Below are positions 1 through 11,139 of a stretch of DNA of 64,000 nucleotides, in pieces (position 1 is the first letter of the stretch; each line of letters begins with the position of its first letter). The notes beneath the pieces are model-generated. The model was not told the origin of the DNA. It worked only from the letters and a program-made list of their open reading frames with translations, and searched no databases. Source of the DNA: Sclerodactyla briareus (Eukaryota > Echinodermata > Holothuroidea > Dendrochirotida > Sclerodactylidae); NCBI GenBank assembly GCA_026419785.1, contig JAODTK010002776.1:110412-174411 (forward strand). The letters run 5' to 3'. The position numbers were made by a program, and so were the translations under genes.

Positions 1-1198
1 GCCCACTATGGTTTCTGAGCCCTCCTTTCAAATCGAGATTGAATTGAAACGAATATAAAGACATTTCGTGGCTATTATAAATTAATATTTTGTTCTCTGG
101 GAGAAGTTAATTAACATCGTCATTCCGTGTCAACTGGTGAACAGATGATAATATAGCCGCATAGACAAACAGGCATTAGCGCAGGAATCATATCTTGGCC
201 GTCACTACCTGCCTGTTTTCCGCTATCGTCAGCCTTCACTGATGGTTTTTTCTTTTTTCCGGTTTGTTGTTCCATCTTTTTACCGGTGGAACCGAGATGT
301 ATTGCGAGACTCCTCAATATGTTGAACTTTTCCAGCAGGGAAGAATAGAATGTTCCATCGATACCAGCATTTAGATGTCTACTGTCCGATACTTCCATCA
401 CCCTATAACCCACCCTTCCTCAGTTATGATGATCGAGATGGGCAGATGGTCGTACACGGACCATGAATAGATGAGAACAATATAACATCATCGCTGATGA
501 CGGGTCTCTTGTTCTAGCCCAATGTAACGGAACAACACGAAACGAAGTTTCAACTGCTAGTTGTTAACAGACGGACGTCTACGACCACCAAACCCAAATC
601 ATAGAGCTGAGGATTTGTCCGGTTAAGATACTTAAAACAAGATGCTGGTGTCCAAATAGGCAGGGGGACATATAGGGAGTCGGTGCAGTTTAGCGTTTAG
701 TTCTAGGGGCCAAGGGCGGCGATCATGGATAGTGTGGGGGGGGGGGGTGGGTTGTGGTCCCCCTCCCCATTTTGGTTGGAGTGACGCTATCCATCTCTCA
801 ACATATTTTGAGCCCCGACTGCCTATTTCGCTGACACTGAACCGACATATCCCCGCAGCAAACGTGTTAAAACAAATGCATCATGACTTAATGATCAAGG
901 TGATTGAATTCTTCTGCTTCTATTTCGGAATTTTTTGCTCGCTACGCACGCGGGTATTTTATATACCAGTAGTATTCAGACATATGATGTGCCTTGTGCA
1001 GACATTGTTGATTAACAATATGCCCGAATTTCCCTGGGTCGTTCCTAATTATCAATGAAAGAAGGGTTCTCCTTCAATCCCCATTGTTTACGTAAAGGCT
1101 GGTTTAACCAGCTTGGTGTGTTGCTCCTTTATTGGACGTTGTCGATTTCCTGCTAGGGACCAGTTAATTAAACAACCAAACTAACAGACACATTTATT
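1..1198. other. No supported gene
   Basis: No frame here shows family resemblance. There is a run of 12 G at 736-747 and otherwise unremarkable A+T-rich sequence. The open frames at 120-413 (-) and 732-1058 (+) have biased, non-protein-like composition and are treated as chance. Confidence 0.5.
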
Positions 1199-1690
1199 TA
1201 GGCGTGCGACACTTGTGAAAGTCGAGATGCACGGTGAACGTACTATCAATATGAGGGCACACAGTGCGGTATCGAAAATGCGGCAAGGAACGCCACAAAA
1301 TTGCGTTGTCAAAAGACATGAATCAAAATTCAGCTGAAGAAAAGGCAAAGGCCAAATATTGCCCGAATTTAGGATGGAATGCCCGAAAGTGTAAGAGGCG
1401 ACTAGAGTAAGTCTACCACCTGGCAAGACCTGTGAATTTTTGGGCATATATGGTCTATTTGCGAATTTAATATATTCAGCAATCAATTTATGGGTGCGAC
1501 CACTCGTTAAAGTTGAGTGCGTGCATGGTGCACATACTAAGGGGCACATGGGTGCGGGTGGAAACCGCTTGAAATAGCTATCGAAGATTCGAAAGGGACC
1601 GCCACAAATTGTGCAGAGACATGATTCACAATTCAGGTGAAGATTAAGTTTATCTATTCGAGATGGAATGTGCAAAAGTTGTAATTTTTT
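1199..1690. repeat. Two-unit diverged tandem repeat, ~290-310 bp period
   Basis: The segment near 1205-1400 recurs near 1495-1690. Shared landmarks are TGCGAC (1205 and 1495), CGCCACAAA-type sequence (1292 and 1601), AATTCAG after an ACATGA box (1321 and 1624) and ATGGAATG (1374 and 1663). The offset drifts between 289 and 309 bases, so the units have accumulated indels. On the minus strand one frame stays open through both units (1181-1675, 164 codons, TTG start) and the peptide repeats too: a Cys-rich block with the words CGxPxRIFD occurs twice. That can follow simply from offsets divisible by three (303, 309). I do not recognise a protein family and call this a repeat rather than a gene. 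Confidence 0.6.
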
Positions 1691-1937
1691 TGCGAGCGTT
1701 TCGGCGCGTTCGGTTTTATCTGTGATATATACTCATTTGGCCACCTGTCTAGCCCAATTGGAAGTGTCCCTCCCATGCGCTGTGGTCCGCAACCGAGATA
1801 AAAGAAAGAAGAGAGGGGTTCAGTGCAAGGTCGTTGGTTCAAATTGGATCCTGCAAAATCTCGAGCTTCGACGCGGCGACGTTAGCGTTGTTGCCATTGA
1901 ATTGCCCATATCCATTGCTCTTTCCATGACCATAACC

Positions 1938-2474
1938 TCACTTGCATTTTGTTTTCGGAATGTAAGCACTCAACGCAAAACCTTGAAATTGATCCATGAG
2001 GCGATAAGCTTTGGAGAACCTTCTCTGAAATAAAAATGTTATCAGTTTTAAGAATGGCTTACTGTCCCAAAGCACCGCAAGTGCCGTGTCTGCATCTACG
2101 GGATCTGTCAAACGAAAACATTCTTGCGCTACGTATGGTGGCGCTCCGCTTATGATAGTGTTCATCTTGTCCGCCCCCTTCCCTCTCAAATCACCAACAC
2201 AAATCGCCGCCCTCAGCATGGATACGACAAGTAGGTAGGACCTACAAAGCTGCAAACTCTTTTCATTTTTAAATATTTTTATGTGACTCTGGACATGGAT
2301 TCCGTCGGAACACTGGTGCCATTGATAGTGGGACAATATAACACTAAGCAAGTCACATACCTCGGTTGCTACCAGGGGGTGGGTTAAACAATGTTGTTGT
2401 TTCAAAATTCGGAATTTGGATGTAGCTCCTTTGTGGCCAAACTCCTGTTTACTGGATATTCTGGGTTCTGTCAC
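1938..2474 (-). other. Long unrecognised open frame
   Basis: At 178 codons this is the longest open frame in the window, and it has no true ATG at its 5' end. Its amino-acid mix is plausible, but no motif or family is recognisable. It contains an in-frame splice-acceptor-like sequence (ATTTTTATTTCAG, near 2028-2040 on the minus strand), so part could be an exon starting there. It abuts the tandem repeat on one side and the Ig-like exons, which are on the opposite strand, on the other. It may be chance or a decayed mobile-element frame. Confidence 0.2.
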
Positions 2475-2597
2475 ATCGCTATAGTGTAGGTATTTTGCTG
2501 TTCATAAAGTGGTGGTGTGTAAGGCAGGCTTCCCAATCTGGGAGCACAACAATTAATCCGCATAGACAATTCAATATTCCATTTCCCTTTTTCACAG

Positions 2598-2890
2598 TAC
2601 CAAGAGTTCAGAGTTCCGTTATAGTGGGACGGGGCTCACAGAGCAATGAATGTGTCATAAATCGGTCCCCAACAAGGAATCTGACTTGCTCCGTTCGGTG
2701 GAACAAGAACTGCAGTTAACCGACTGGTATATGAAGATACACAGGACAAGGGCCAACATACCTAGTGAAGACTTTCAGAGTGGATGGAGTGTTACACTTT
2801 CCACCTAGACTGCAATTGTGTAGTTCCGAAGAATGCCAGCCGAGATGCGTTATCGTGTGTTATGCGTATCGTCAGGGTCCCGCATTGAAA
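2598..2890 (+). pseudogene. Ig-like domain exon, frame broken
   Basis: A strong acceptor (CATTTCCCTTTTTCACAG) ends at 2597. The phase-1 frame from 2598 reads an Ig-style first half with the words VPRVQSSVIVG and RNLTCSV, where the cysteine would be the B-strand Cys, then stops at 2717-2719. Another frame, open from about 2713, supplies what should follow: TDWYMK (the core Trp) and SGWSVTLST. A third frame then gives CNCVVPKNASRD, which fits the F-strand Cys and after. The domain is therefore spread over three frames and needs two small indels to be whole. Either this is a decayed exon or the assembly has indel errors. It lies upstream of, and collinear with, the intact Ig-like exon at 3783-4244. 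The Ig assignment is by pattern only. Confidence 0.45.
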
Positions 2891-3057
2891 TCGCGCAAAT
2901 TGGAAAAAGAGATACTTCTCGACGGTTACGGTTCATATAGGTCGAATACACCCGAAGGAATACATCATAAATAGCATGCTAACCTGAAATTGCGTGAAAA
3001 AAGAGCCAGTAATCTACATGTGGGAGATGTCTGCCTCCTGGTGCTTACTAAAATAGA

Positions 3058-3232
3058 TGTATTCGATTAATGAGAAAGCGTTAATCGTACAGACAGTGGA
3101 GTCTTGGCGTGTAAAATGGGAGTGGCTCGCTCGAGGTGAAACAGTTAAACCTAGCTCGGAAGGAGTGTACACCTGCAAGTATATGGACGGAGAAGCTATC
3201 GTAGAAATCATATGAAGTCATTTGCCTACGAG
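3058..3232 (+). pseudogene. Second Ig-like segment, stop before donor
   Basis: A 51-codon frame at 3058-3213 reads the second half of an Ig-like domain: VKWEWLARGE (core Trp region), then SSEGVYTCKYMDG, matching the G-x-Y-x-C signature around the F-strand cysteine, then AIVEII and TGA. A consensus donor, ACGAG|GTAAGTC, follows at 3232/3233, about 20 bases beyond the stop, where a full Ig exon would be expected to end. Just upstream, 2950-3050 has a frame with GDVCLLVLTK that may be the remains of an adjoining domain. It is probably a degenerate member of the same Ig exon series. Confidence 0.42.
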
Positions 3233-3782
3233 GTAAGTCATCACGCAGTTGACGGCTTGCTTCTCGATCCCGTAACGTTCATCCTTCGATAACCATTCAT
3301 CTCCCATGTCCGAAGACTTGAGGTCGCAACATAAGAGAATGACCGTGTGAGCTTGTATGTGAGCGACCGTACATTTTAGCGTTTTTGTAAACTCGATAAC
3401 TCATTGGCAGGTTTGTTGTATTCAAAAAATGAGTACATGAGACCTTTCATTTGCTGTGGAAGCACACACACGCGGTAGTGTTTTGATGTAATCTTGTTTT
3501 TTTTTCTTTTTTGTCTTTGTGGGGTGTTGTGGGACTGAGGGAGAATATAATACGGCCTTTTCCTTGGTCTAACACGATTACTTGATTACGCCGAGATGAA
3601 GAAGCTCAAACTTCGTATGTGTGTTACCCAGCATGAGATAGAAAACCTATTTTTTAGTTAGGTCAAATGGTTTAAATATGTAGTAGCTTGTGAAACACGA
3701 TGACTCGACTGGATGAATAAGGTCATTTGGGGATATGTTTGTTTCCTTAATGAGTACACGCCCCTATTGTTTTGAGTTTCAG

Positions 3783-4244
3783 GGGACAAATGTCTTCTGT
3801 CAAATTCAGCTTTCTCATACATGGCGATGGTCAAGATTCATTGGTGGAAGTCGAGGACTCGCCAAGTTTTTACTTTTCGGTTTTCTCCTCAGTCCACCGT
3901 CACCGCCATTACTTGTAATAAAGGATGTGAAGAACCTGCATGTCAAGTGACGTTTGGGAAGGGTGAGGAAAAGTATTATTTAAGTAACGGCCTTAATCAA
4001 AGAGATCTACCCAGAAGGAGTGTCTCAGTGTCGAAAATAAATACCATCGGAAATAGTTTTGGAACAGGTTCGGTTACACAAACCACCAAAGTTAGCGGTG
4101 GGGTACAATGCGATCGTGAGCATACGCTAATCTCAGCAAATCTTCAGTTGCAACGAGGAAAGTACTACATACAATGCATTGCATCTGGGCGCGGATCCAA
4201 AGATGAAACATCTACCCAAGCAAAAGTGGTAATACTCCCGCCAG
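3783..4244 (+). CDS. Ig-like extracellular exon of a putative membrane receptor (partial gene)
   Basis: The frame is open from an acceptor at 3781-3782 (GAGTTTCAG) to a consensus donor, CCAG|GTAAGG, at 4244/4245, about 153 residues, phase 1 at both ends. An alternative acceptor, TTTTCTCCTCAG, ends at 3892. The second half is Ig-like: ITCNKGCEEPACQV near the start, then LQRGKYYIQCIASGRGSKD, which matches the L-x-x-G-x-Y-x-C F-strand signature, and a closing VVILPPG typical of the domain end. The C-x3-C-x4-C cluster resembles C-SSEE-C-QPR-C in a frame at 2820-2860, suggesting related domains. It is probably the extracellular part of a receptor of unknown ligand, with the membrane exon at 5124 as the likely partner. 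The first 36 residues are less Ig-like, so the true 5' boundary is uncertain. Confidence 0.55.
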
Positions 4245-5123
4245 GTAAGGTTCATGTCATCTTTAAACATTATTTACTAGTATTTCAAAATAAGTATGAT
4301 ATAATCAGTGCGTGATTTCACATGGTAGGATGCCTCATCTCATTTAACCTAAACGATGATATCGACTTCCCACATTTTGAATATATTAAAAGTGAATATC
4401 GGGCGCGATTATATTGTTGATTCGCCTAATGTATAAGTAAGTAAATGTTTTATAATACAACTATAGGCATAGAGTTACACACATAATGAGAGGAATCGCA
4501 ATTGAACAAAACGTCTGGAAAACTATCATTGTTCAGATGTAATTAGTGATATGATTTCGGGTTAGGACAGATATGTTCAAAAAAAACGTGGTTACCACGC
4601 TTTTGCATTCAGTTACAAATTTCGGGTTTTCCGCCGTGACTCTCATCTATCATAAATGGAAAACATAGGCCTACTCGAACTGGCACCTTCACCCTGTCTG
4701 CCCCAGCGAGGAAGTTAAACTGGCGACCAAGCATACTCGTTCTATCTAATGCAGGGATAATAGAATACGCTGGGCGCTAAAAAATAATACACTGGTGTAA
4801 AGAGGATGGTATTTGCTTCGTAATGTGTAGAACATGCGGTGAGGTGCTGTTGACCAATATATCGTCAATAGATTCTCCAGACGATACGACGTTTCCTATA
4901 TAGGCATAACAAGTAACAACGTTGTATGCTTGTCTATCTGTCTCTCTTCTGTCTGTAGAGTGTAATAAACTGACACACCGATTGTTCATCCCGTTTCGGA
5001 ATTTATTGTGTTTTATTATCACACTGATACAAGCAGAAGCGATAATGAGCTTCGAAAAAATCAATTTTCTCATTCACGGAGACTGCACCCCACCAGCATC
5101 CTGAAGAAGAAATTACCTGACAG
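4245..5123 (+). other. Putative intron between Ig-like and membrane exons
   Basis: It begins GTAAGG and ends in AG (TTACCTGACAG). It is A+T-rich with no protein-like frame. The 3' pyrimidine tract is weak, which lowers confidence in the acceptor. Confidence 0.35.
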
Positions 5124-5203
5124 ATATTAGATGGATTTCTATTGGCCTAACTAGTGCTGTTGGTTTCACAATTGCAGTCACAGCACGGTTATGGTGTGGT
5201 TAA
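5124..5203 (+). CDS. Short transmembrane exon with stop, likely 3' end of the Ig-like gene
   Basis: After the AG at 5122-5123, two bases (AT) complete a phase-1 codon, matching the phase of the donor at 4244, and the frame reads RWISIGLTSAVGFTIAVTA, then RLWCG and TAA. About 18 uncharged residues followed by Arg fit a single membrane span with a very short cytoplasmic tail. Joined to the upstream exon this would be a type I membrane protein with little intracellular signalling capacity. The acceptor lacks a good pyrimidine tract and no AATAAA lies close by, so the join is inferred from phase and content only. Confidence 0.4.
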
Positions 5204-7430
5204 TGGAAGAAGAAGAACACATGGATGAATGTTAGTATTTTTATTCAATAGTTACCTTTGCAGTATGATTGGTTGTGTTCAACTCCATTTCAACCAAAAA
5301 AACATATACCTAATACAAAACAATACTGTAACATGTAACTGTTGAATAACGTTTGAAGCTTGGTAATGCGGAATCCGCAGGAAGATATTCATGGGGAAGG
5401 ACCAGCATAACGGATGTTCTCCTGGGTGACCTGTTTCTTCTGCAGTAGGGGATTTCATATTCAAAATCATTCCTGGTATTGATGATGTTTCTAGTGAAGA
5501 CTTTTGACATTTCAGGAGGTAAAGTCATGTGTTGTGACATGGAACCATTAGATACCAATGGGTGGTTTTTCTTCCTATGATTATTGTTGATCCTATCCAT
5601 ACTGGTAGGTCCAGAATTCAACAAGTATTTGTAGATCAGCATCAGATGATCGTTGGTCAATGCATCCTAACTCCAATTAAAAATATAACAAACGGGAACC
5701 GCCTCACTATCACCTCGTTGCAATAATTTTGAGAAACTGACACAAATCATGACTTAGTGAACAGTGCAGTTCTGTATCAATCAGCGGTTATTTTGTGGTC
5801 AGTCATAGGTGTGGGCGGTATGTGCGTGTGAGGTGCGGGTGGTGTGGTGTTAGTTTCATACATGTGATTATGAGGACTTGAATGTGTATGTTAGCCCCCT
5901 AGAGGACATGGAGTCCTATGATGTGGGGGACGGCAAAGCATCACCTGAGGTCACGTGAGGTCAAAGTTTGACATGTGGTGAACACGCATGGTCACTGCGG
6001 CTATAGTTCGATTAGGTTGGCATACGGCTTCCTTAAGAGGAGTACATGAATCCTGTGTTTCCGGGTATATAGAATCGTTATTTTTCGTAAGAATGAAAAA
6101 TGAACCAGAGAGTCCAAAAGACTCAGTGATTCCTTGAGTCATTCATGATGTCCAGACATGACACAACTGCACAAGAAACTGATGAGAAAACTGCCCGAGT
6201 CATTGCGGGTAATATGTTTACATCATTTCTCACAACCGTGTCTATTCTTACAAGTGTTTTCATACTTTGACGTCTGGTGGCATCTTATGACAACTGATCT
6301 GCGCCCGAAAAATGTAGGGCATGTACTCATCATGTGAGAAAGAAAGTTTCTACTAAACGCAATAGGGTACGTGTACTCTTATCATAGGAAAGCTGCATAC
6401 AAAACTTCAGCTAGAAAGGACCAAGCATTCTAGACTCGATCGCTTCAGACTCCGACCTATGTTACCCTGGATGGCCTTGGGGCTGGCCCAAAACAATACG
6501 GATCATTGTACTCATCTTTGGGAACCCCAAAATACAAGTATGGAGTCATCGAAGCTTACTTACTTACTTAACTTACTTACTTACTCACTACTTACTTACT
6601 TACTTACTACTTACTACTGTATTACTACTTACTTACTTACCTATTACTTACTTGCTTACTTACTTACTGACTAATCGTGTCGCCCTATAGTGGATCCTAA
6701 ATTTTATAAAGATAAATAAATAATCGAGGATGTTGAAAAGTGGGCTACCAGCTTCCTTAGCCGTCTGAGAGATTTTTTCCTATGAGGAAAGATTGAAAGA
6801 GTGTATTGGCCTGACTAAGATAAAAGGAGGCGAATTCGGGGGGACCCGATTCAAGTTTTCGAAATTATACTCAGTATCGATGACTGTCAAATGAGAGTCT
6901 TGAAAAGTTCTTCGAAAGTTGGAACCACTCGATAATTCATGGCGATGGTTGAGATTGATTCTGACCTGATTGTTCTTCTTGGAAAAGGGTGAGCAACTAG
7001 GTAAAACAGCCTTCAAGACGATGGGAATGAATAAGTGTGAAAATACTTTTCCTTTTAGGCATTCTCCTAAGAACGGATCCCCCCTGTTTCATTTCTGTAC
7101 GAAAGTTATGGACGTTTGCTGGTTTTGGGGGATATGTGATGTCAGGGTGGTTTCTCGACCTCTGTCGTTCTTGTCTCTTTCCTACTGAACTAAGTATAAA
7201 TACAAAGTTCAGTAGTTCCGAAAAAAATGCTTGGTGGAATAGGTAGTTCTCACAATCAGGTTAATTACGCCTTCTACACGTTTTTGTATTTCGCGAGATG
7301 AATGCGAGGGTGTGAATTACTCCTGTGCTGCGCCCGAAATGGTCGTAGCAAAAAGTCGCGGAAACAACTCTATCGTGCAAATATATTTCGATTCGCCCGA
7401 ATATATTTTTAGTTCTCTCCAATTGTTTTT
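5204..7430. other. Repeat-rich, no supported gene
   Basis: No frame here is recognisable. It holds a GGTCACGTGAGGTC-type piece near 5950, a copy of the TGACC-family repeat near 6470-6550 and a TTAC microsatellite. Frames at 5279-5660 (-) and 6970-7246 (+) show no family features. Confidence 0.4.
6551..6672 (+). repeat. Imperfect (TTAC)n microsatellite
   Basis: About 120 bases of ACTTACTTAC-type units with occasional single-base gaps. It directly follows a fragment containing GTACTCATCTTTGGGAACC, a box shared with the dispersed repeats at 22.3 and 22.6 kb. Confidence 0.85.
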
Positions 7431-7545
7431 TTTTTTTAATTGTCAGGCAGGATCGAACCCTCATTCAGCAAAGGGCAGACTTGACACTGCACCTTATGTC
7501 AGTGCGAATCCTTCACAGGTACACGGCATGAGGCAAGCCTCTTTG
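7425..7545 (-). mobile_element. Possible tRNA-derived SINE fragment
   Basis: On the minus strand a pol III B-box-like GGTTCGATCC is followed within about 20 bases by an A-rich run (T-run at 7427-7436 on the plus strand). That is the layout of a tRNA-derived SINE ending in poly(A). No convincing A box or cloverleaf is visible, so this is not called a tRNA. Confidence 0.28.
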
Positions 7546-9048
7546 GCGGTACCTTAATATGGGGGTGGGGGTTATCACCCGGGACAGCACTTGCAAATTG
7601 CCTACCCCTCGAATGTCCCTGCTCCAATCCCTTGGACGCCCAGCGAGAATCCAACACGGGTACTCAATTTGGCTGCACCCACTTGTGGCATTCTTGCACA
7701 AGGAGAGACGAGGGGGTGGACCGGGGACAGGAGTGAGGGAGAGAGTATTGCCGGTGCCTGAAAAGGGTCAATGTGCAGATTTTTACGTGTCGATTGAACG
7801 TTGATTTGTACCCTAAATCGGCTATGACCTAGCAATGGGTCCAATTACTGCCACACAATGAAAAGCAAATGTCAACAGCCGTCTGAAAATCTGCTCGTAA
7901 CGGGTCAAATAACCTGAAGGTATTTTCCAAATCTAATTCGATGTTTGCGCAGAGTTTTAGTGACAGTACTTACTGATTCTGGTCATATCATTTTCACTTG
8001 TGATGCTGTGATGAATATCAACAGAGTGATTGCATGTTACCCCCTAGATGCGTCGAACTGGCAGCATGTTATTTTAAAAAAAGCCTATCGTTTCATCACT
8101 GGTACTGCTGTTATGCTCATGTCAATTATGTATCGTCTAGACCAAATAAGAACATTGCGCGATGATTAGTGTTCCCACACTTATTTATCTGCTTATAGGC
8201 TTTTGGTTAAAATGCTGGGTTAAATCGAGTTAATTCACTGCTGTCGCTCCGCACATTGAATCAAATATTGTGGCTTTAGTTAGTCTCGAGGAAGTTGACG
8301 GAGACATGTGCAATGCAACTGATGCATCACAGTTCATATTTAAGTGGAGTGAGGATACATAATTACTGCATTCAATTCTTTGCTTCAACAGGGCCAAGAC
8401 TGACGCTCTTGACAATGATGTGAATGACCCTATGTTACCACAGTAAGACACAAAAAAAACGTTAAGAGAAAGAAGATATAGAAAGCAATAGTTTATTACT
8501 ATATGCGAGCAATGCGAGTGTGAATACAGCAGAACCTGGACCATCCATCAGCCATAATGCTCTTATTTTGGAATTGACTTCTTCCACAAATTTGGTAGAA
8601 CGAAAGGTTCCATCGAATTAACCCGGTGCCATATCGTATTTACATAACCGAGTACTTATTTCGATTTCGTACGGCGAGCGGAATTTCGCAATACATATGC
8701 TTGTAACGCAATAATTGGATTATTCGAAATAATGACTGGGTGGGTGTGATTGATTCATTGTCACTGGTTCTGCATACCAACATTCACTATTTATAGCATA
8801 TCATTGAAAACGAATGTTTTTCGTAGAATATGACAGTTTCCATACTGATCACTAGTTACGATCATGTAACCGTTTTTATATCACAGTGATTGACTAGTGA
8901 TATAACGAAGGTAATAAGGACCACGCAAGGATACAGGGCCGCATCAGTGTTCTCGACTGAGGAGTCTGATATAAGTGTATCGTTGCCCTTGATCCTAATG
9001 TTTCTTACAAACCGCCTGTGTTCTCATTTATATACATTTCGACACCAG

Positions 9049-9335
9049 GAAATTTCCAGTGCGTGACAATCCTTCACTATCGTTCCCTTGACCTGGGGTA
9101 CCGAGATTTCCACGCAGATATCAACGTATTGCATCACTCATCCAAGATCTGGAGGAACGATGATGTTCGTTCAACCGAAGTTGATAGAATGAACCAAAGT
9201 GGAGGCGGATTAGCTGAATCGGTGGAGCTCCAGACTGCAGTGAATGAGTTCGGAACCCGTTGGAAGCCCGGATATATTCCGCAGTTTGTTGAGCAAGGCA
9301 TGTTTCCCGGAATTTACCACGTCACCCACGTGTGA
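9049..9335 (+). CDS. Possible 3'-terminal coding exon, unknown protein
   Basis: An acceptor-like sequence (ACATTTCGACACCAG) ends at 9048. A frame of about 95 residues then runs to TGA at 9333-9335, with well-mixed composition, including DFHADINVLHHSSKIW and SVELQTAVNEFG. An AATAAA lies at 9568-9573, about 230 bases past the stop, as expected for a 3' UTR. No domain is recognisable. The upstream sequence shows no clear partner exon. Confidence 0.25.
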
Positions 9336-9339
9336 GATT

Positions 9340-10780
9340 GGGGACCTGTGAGTTCCCTGTGAACAGTAGCGAGCGCCGTAGGTGGCAGTATGCGGGACAC
9401 GATGCCTGTGCATACTAAAACGGATGTGTCCGGAGTGGATGAGCCTAAATATGTTTGCTGTAGAGTACATTGGAGAAAGTCACTGATGATATCTTGACGG
9501 CGCTTTGTGTATGTTATATAACAGTAGTAACGAGCTATCTAATGACCAGATATTATTCAATATCATGAATAAATGTATATTATTATATTTCCTTCCTTTT
9601 GATAAGAGTCATGACAGCCTCGTTGGGCTCACTCATTGCAAGTACGTATACAACATATATTGAAAAGCAAACTATACAAATATTATTCAATATTCCATAT
9701 ATATGTCTACAGGGTACATATAGGCATCAGTATTTTGGTCATGTGAAACTGGAGCATTATTAAGTTGGAATTAAGATAGGTGCTGTATGTCGAATAAATA
9801 TAAATACTTTTTACCGGAAAAAAAACATATCTCAAATGCAAGGGTCGAAGGCCTAGGGTAAACCTCGTCTTAGGCGGTTTCATCTCATCAACTAACATAG
9901 ATGCTAGGTGGCAGCAGACCGTTTCCCCTAGGACCGCGGGCCCTCGGTTTAATCTTCATGTACCTTGCAATAAGGCACGCTGGTTTGTCAATTAGCAATT
10001 GGCCTATAGTATGGTGCGACTCAAAGAACACCATTATTGCAAATTATCAGTACATCAGAACGAAAATTGTCCGACTTGAATCAATTGAAAATGGGGTTGC
10101 TTCATGAGAGTTCATGTAGTTAATGGCAACGCTAGGCTCAGTATTGAGATACTGGGGCGGGACAGGCTTGAGTGAATACCACAGAAATCTACCTCTGCAA
10201 AAATGGCAACCACAAGATCATTAGTTTACCTAATCTAAAAAACAGCGTCCATACGGTAGCGCATTTACCCTTCTGTATTATTATTTGGATTAACCCTTTA
10301 GCCCATTAGAGAATGGTGTAAGATTACTTTACCATGTGGAGATTAGATGTCTTCCAAACTCACTTAGATACCACAAAGAATTAGAATGTTATTTCATAAC
10401 CCCTGAATCTCAAATTCCGTGTCTATTTACATAAGTTCATATCGTCCCACGGTATATACTCGGAATCGTTTGGCTTGACTGACAAAGCGAACTGTATACT
10501 GTATCCCGTTGTCATCGTACTATGGACAGATGAGAGTGTTTACGCTGTTTTTTTTTCCGGGGAGGTTGAGCACTCGGATCTGACACGTCCCCACACGGAT
10601 AACCGTATATATATTGTTTGACAGATCGTGTGCCTCAATCTGTCACCTAAGGTCTTACCCGGTGGCCGGTTCTAGGGAATTTGGCGAATAGGGCTGTTGG
10701 AGGCTCCATTTGTTAGCAGCGGCTGATTTTGTCCCGCTTTATCTCGGCCAGCCGATGCCTCAATCTTGGCCAATGAGAGG
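9340..10780. other. No supported gene
   Basis: A+T-rich sequence with short frames only. Apart from the AATAAA at 9568-9573 I see nothing assignable. Confidence 0.4.
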
Positions 10781-10782
10781 TC

Positions 10783-11133
10783 GTGGCATCGCTAGGCGGG
10801 AGAGAAATGGGTGTGGCATTTCGTCAATTTTTTTCTTTACTTCAGTTTAAGTTCAGTTTTCGTGCAGAAGAAAGCAACATTTATATCTCTGGGACGGCCG
10901 TCCAGACCCCGTTCATTTTACGTTTTTTATTATTGTTGTATATAAGCCAGTTCGGAGATAGCTTCTTCGCATGCGTCATTGTCCCCGGTGCTGGCATTGT
11001 GACAAATTCTTACTGTTCGGACAATTCGCCACAGTATTTCAATGGAGTAACTGAGCTCTTTGAGAAACTTCACAATAATACTCCCTTGTTGTTCAACAAT
11101 ATATTTCAAATCGCTGGGCTTCTACATAAATAA
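10783..11133 (+). other. Open frame in promoter-like sequence
   Basis: The 116-codon frame opens with GTG. It contains a hydrophobic stretch near residues 45-58 (ILRFLLLLYISQF) and ends just before an AATAAAAAAG. The same DNA carries a CCAAT-like box near 10770 and a TATATAAG near 10939, so it could equally be a promoter or a solo LTR-like unit. The protein is not recognised. Confidence 0.2.
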
Positions 11134-11139
11134 AAAAGT

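Noticed and set aside
1825..1870. tRNA-like B box (GGTTCAAATT)
   Set aside because: The last positions do not match the B-box consensus, and neither an A box nor a cloverleaf is present.
6459..6674. Leu/Thr/Tyr-rich 71-residue frame
   Set aside because: It is a translation of the (TTAC)n microsatellite.
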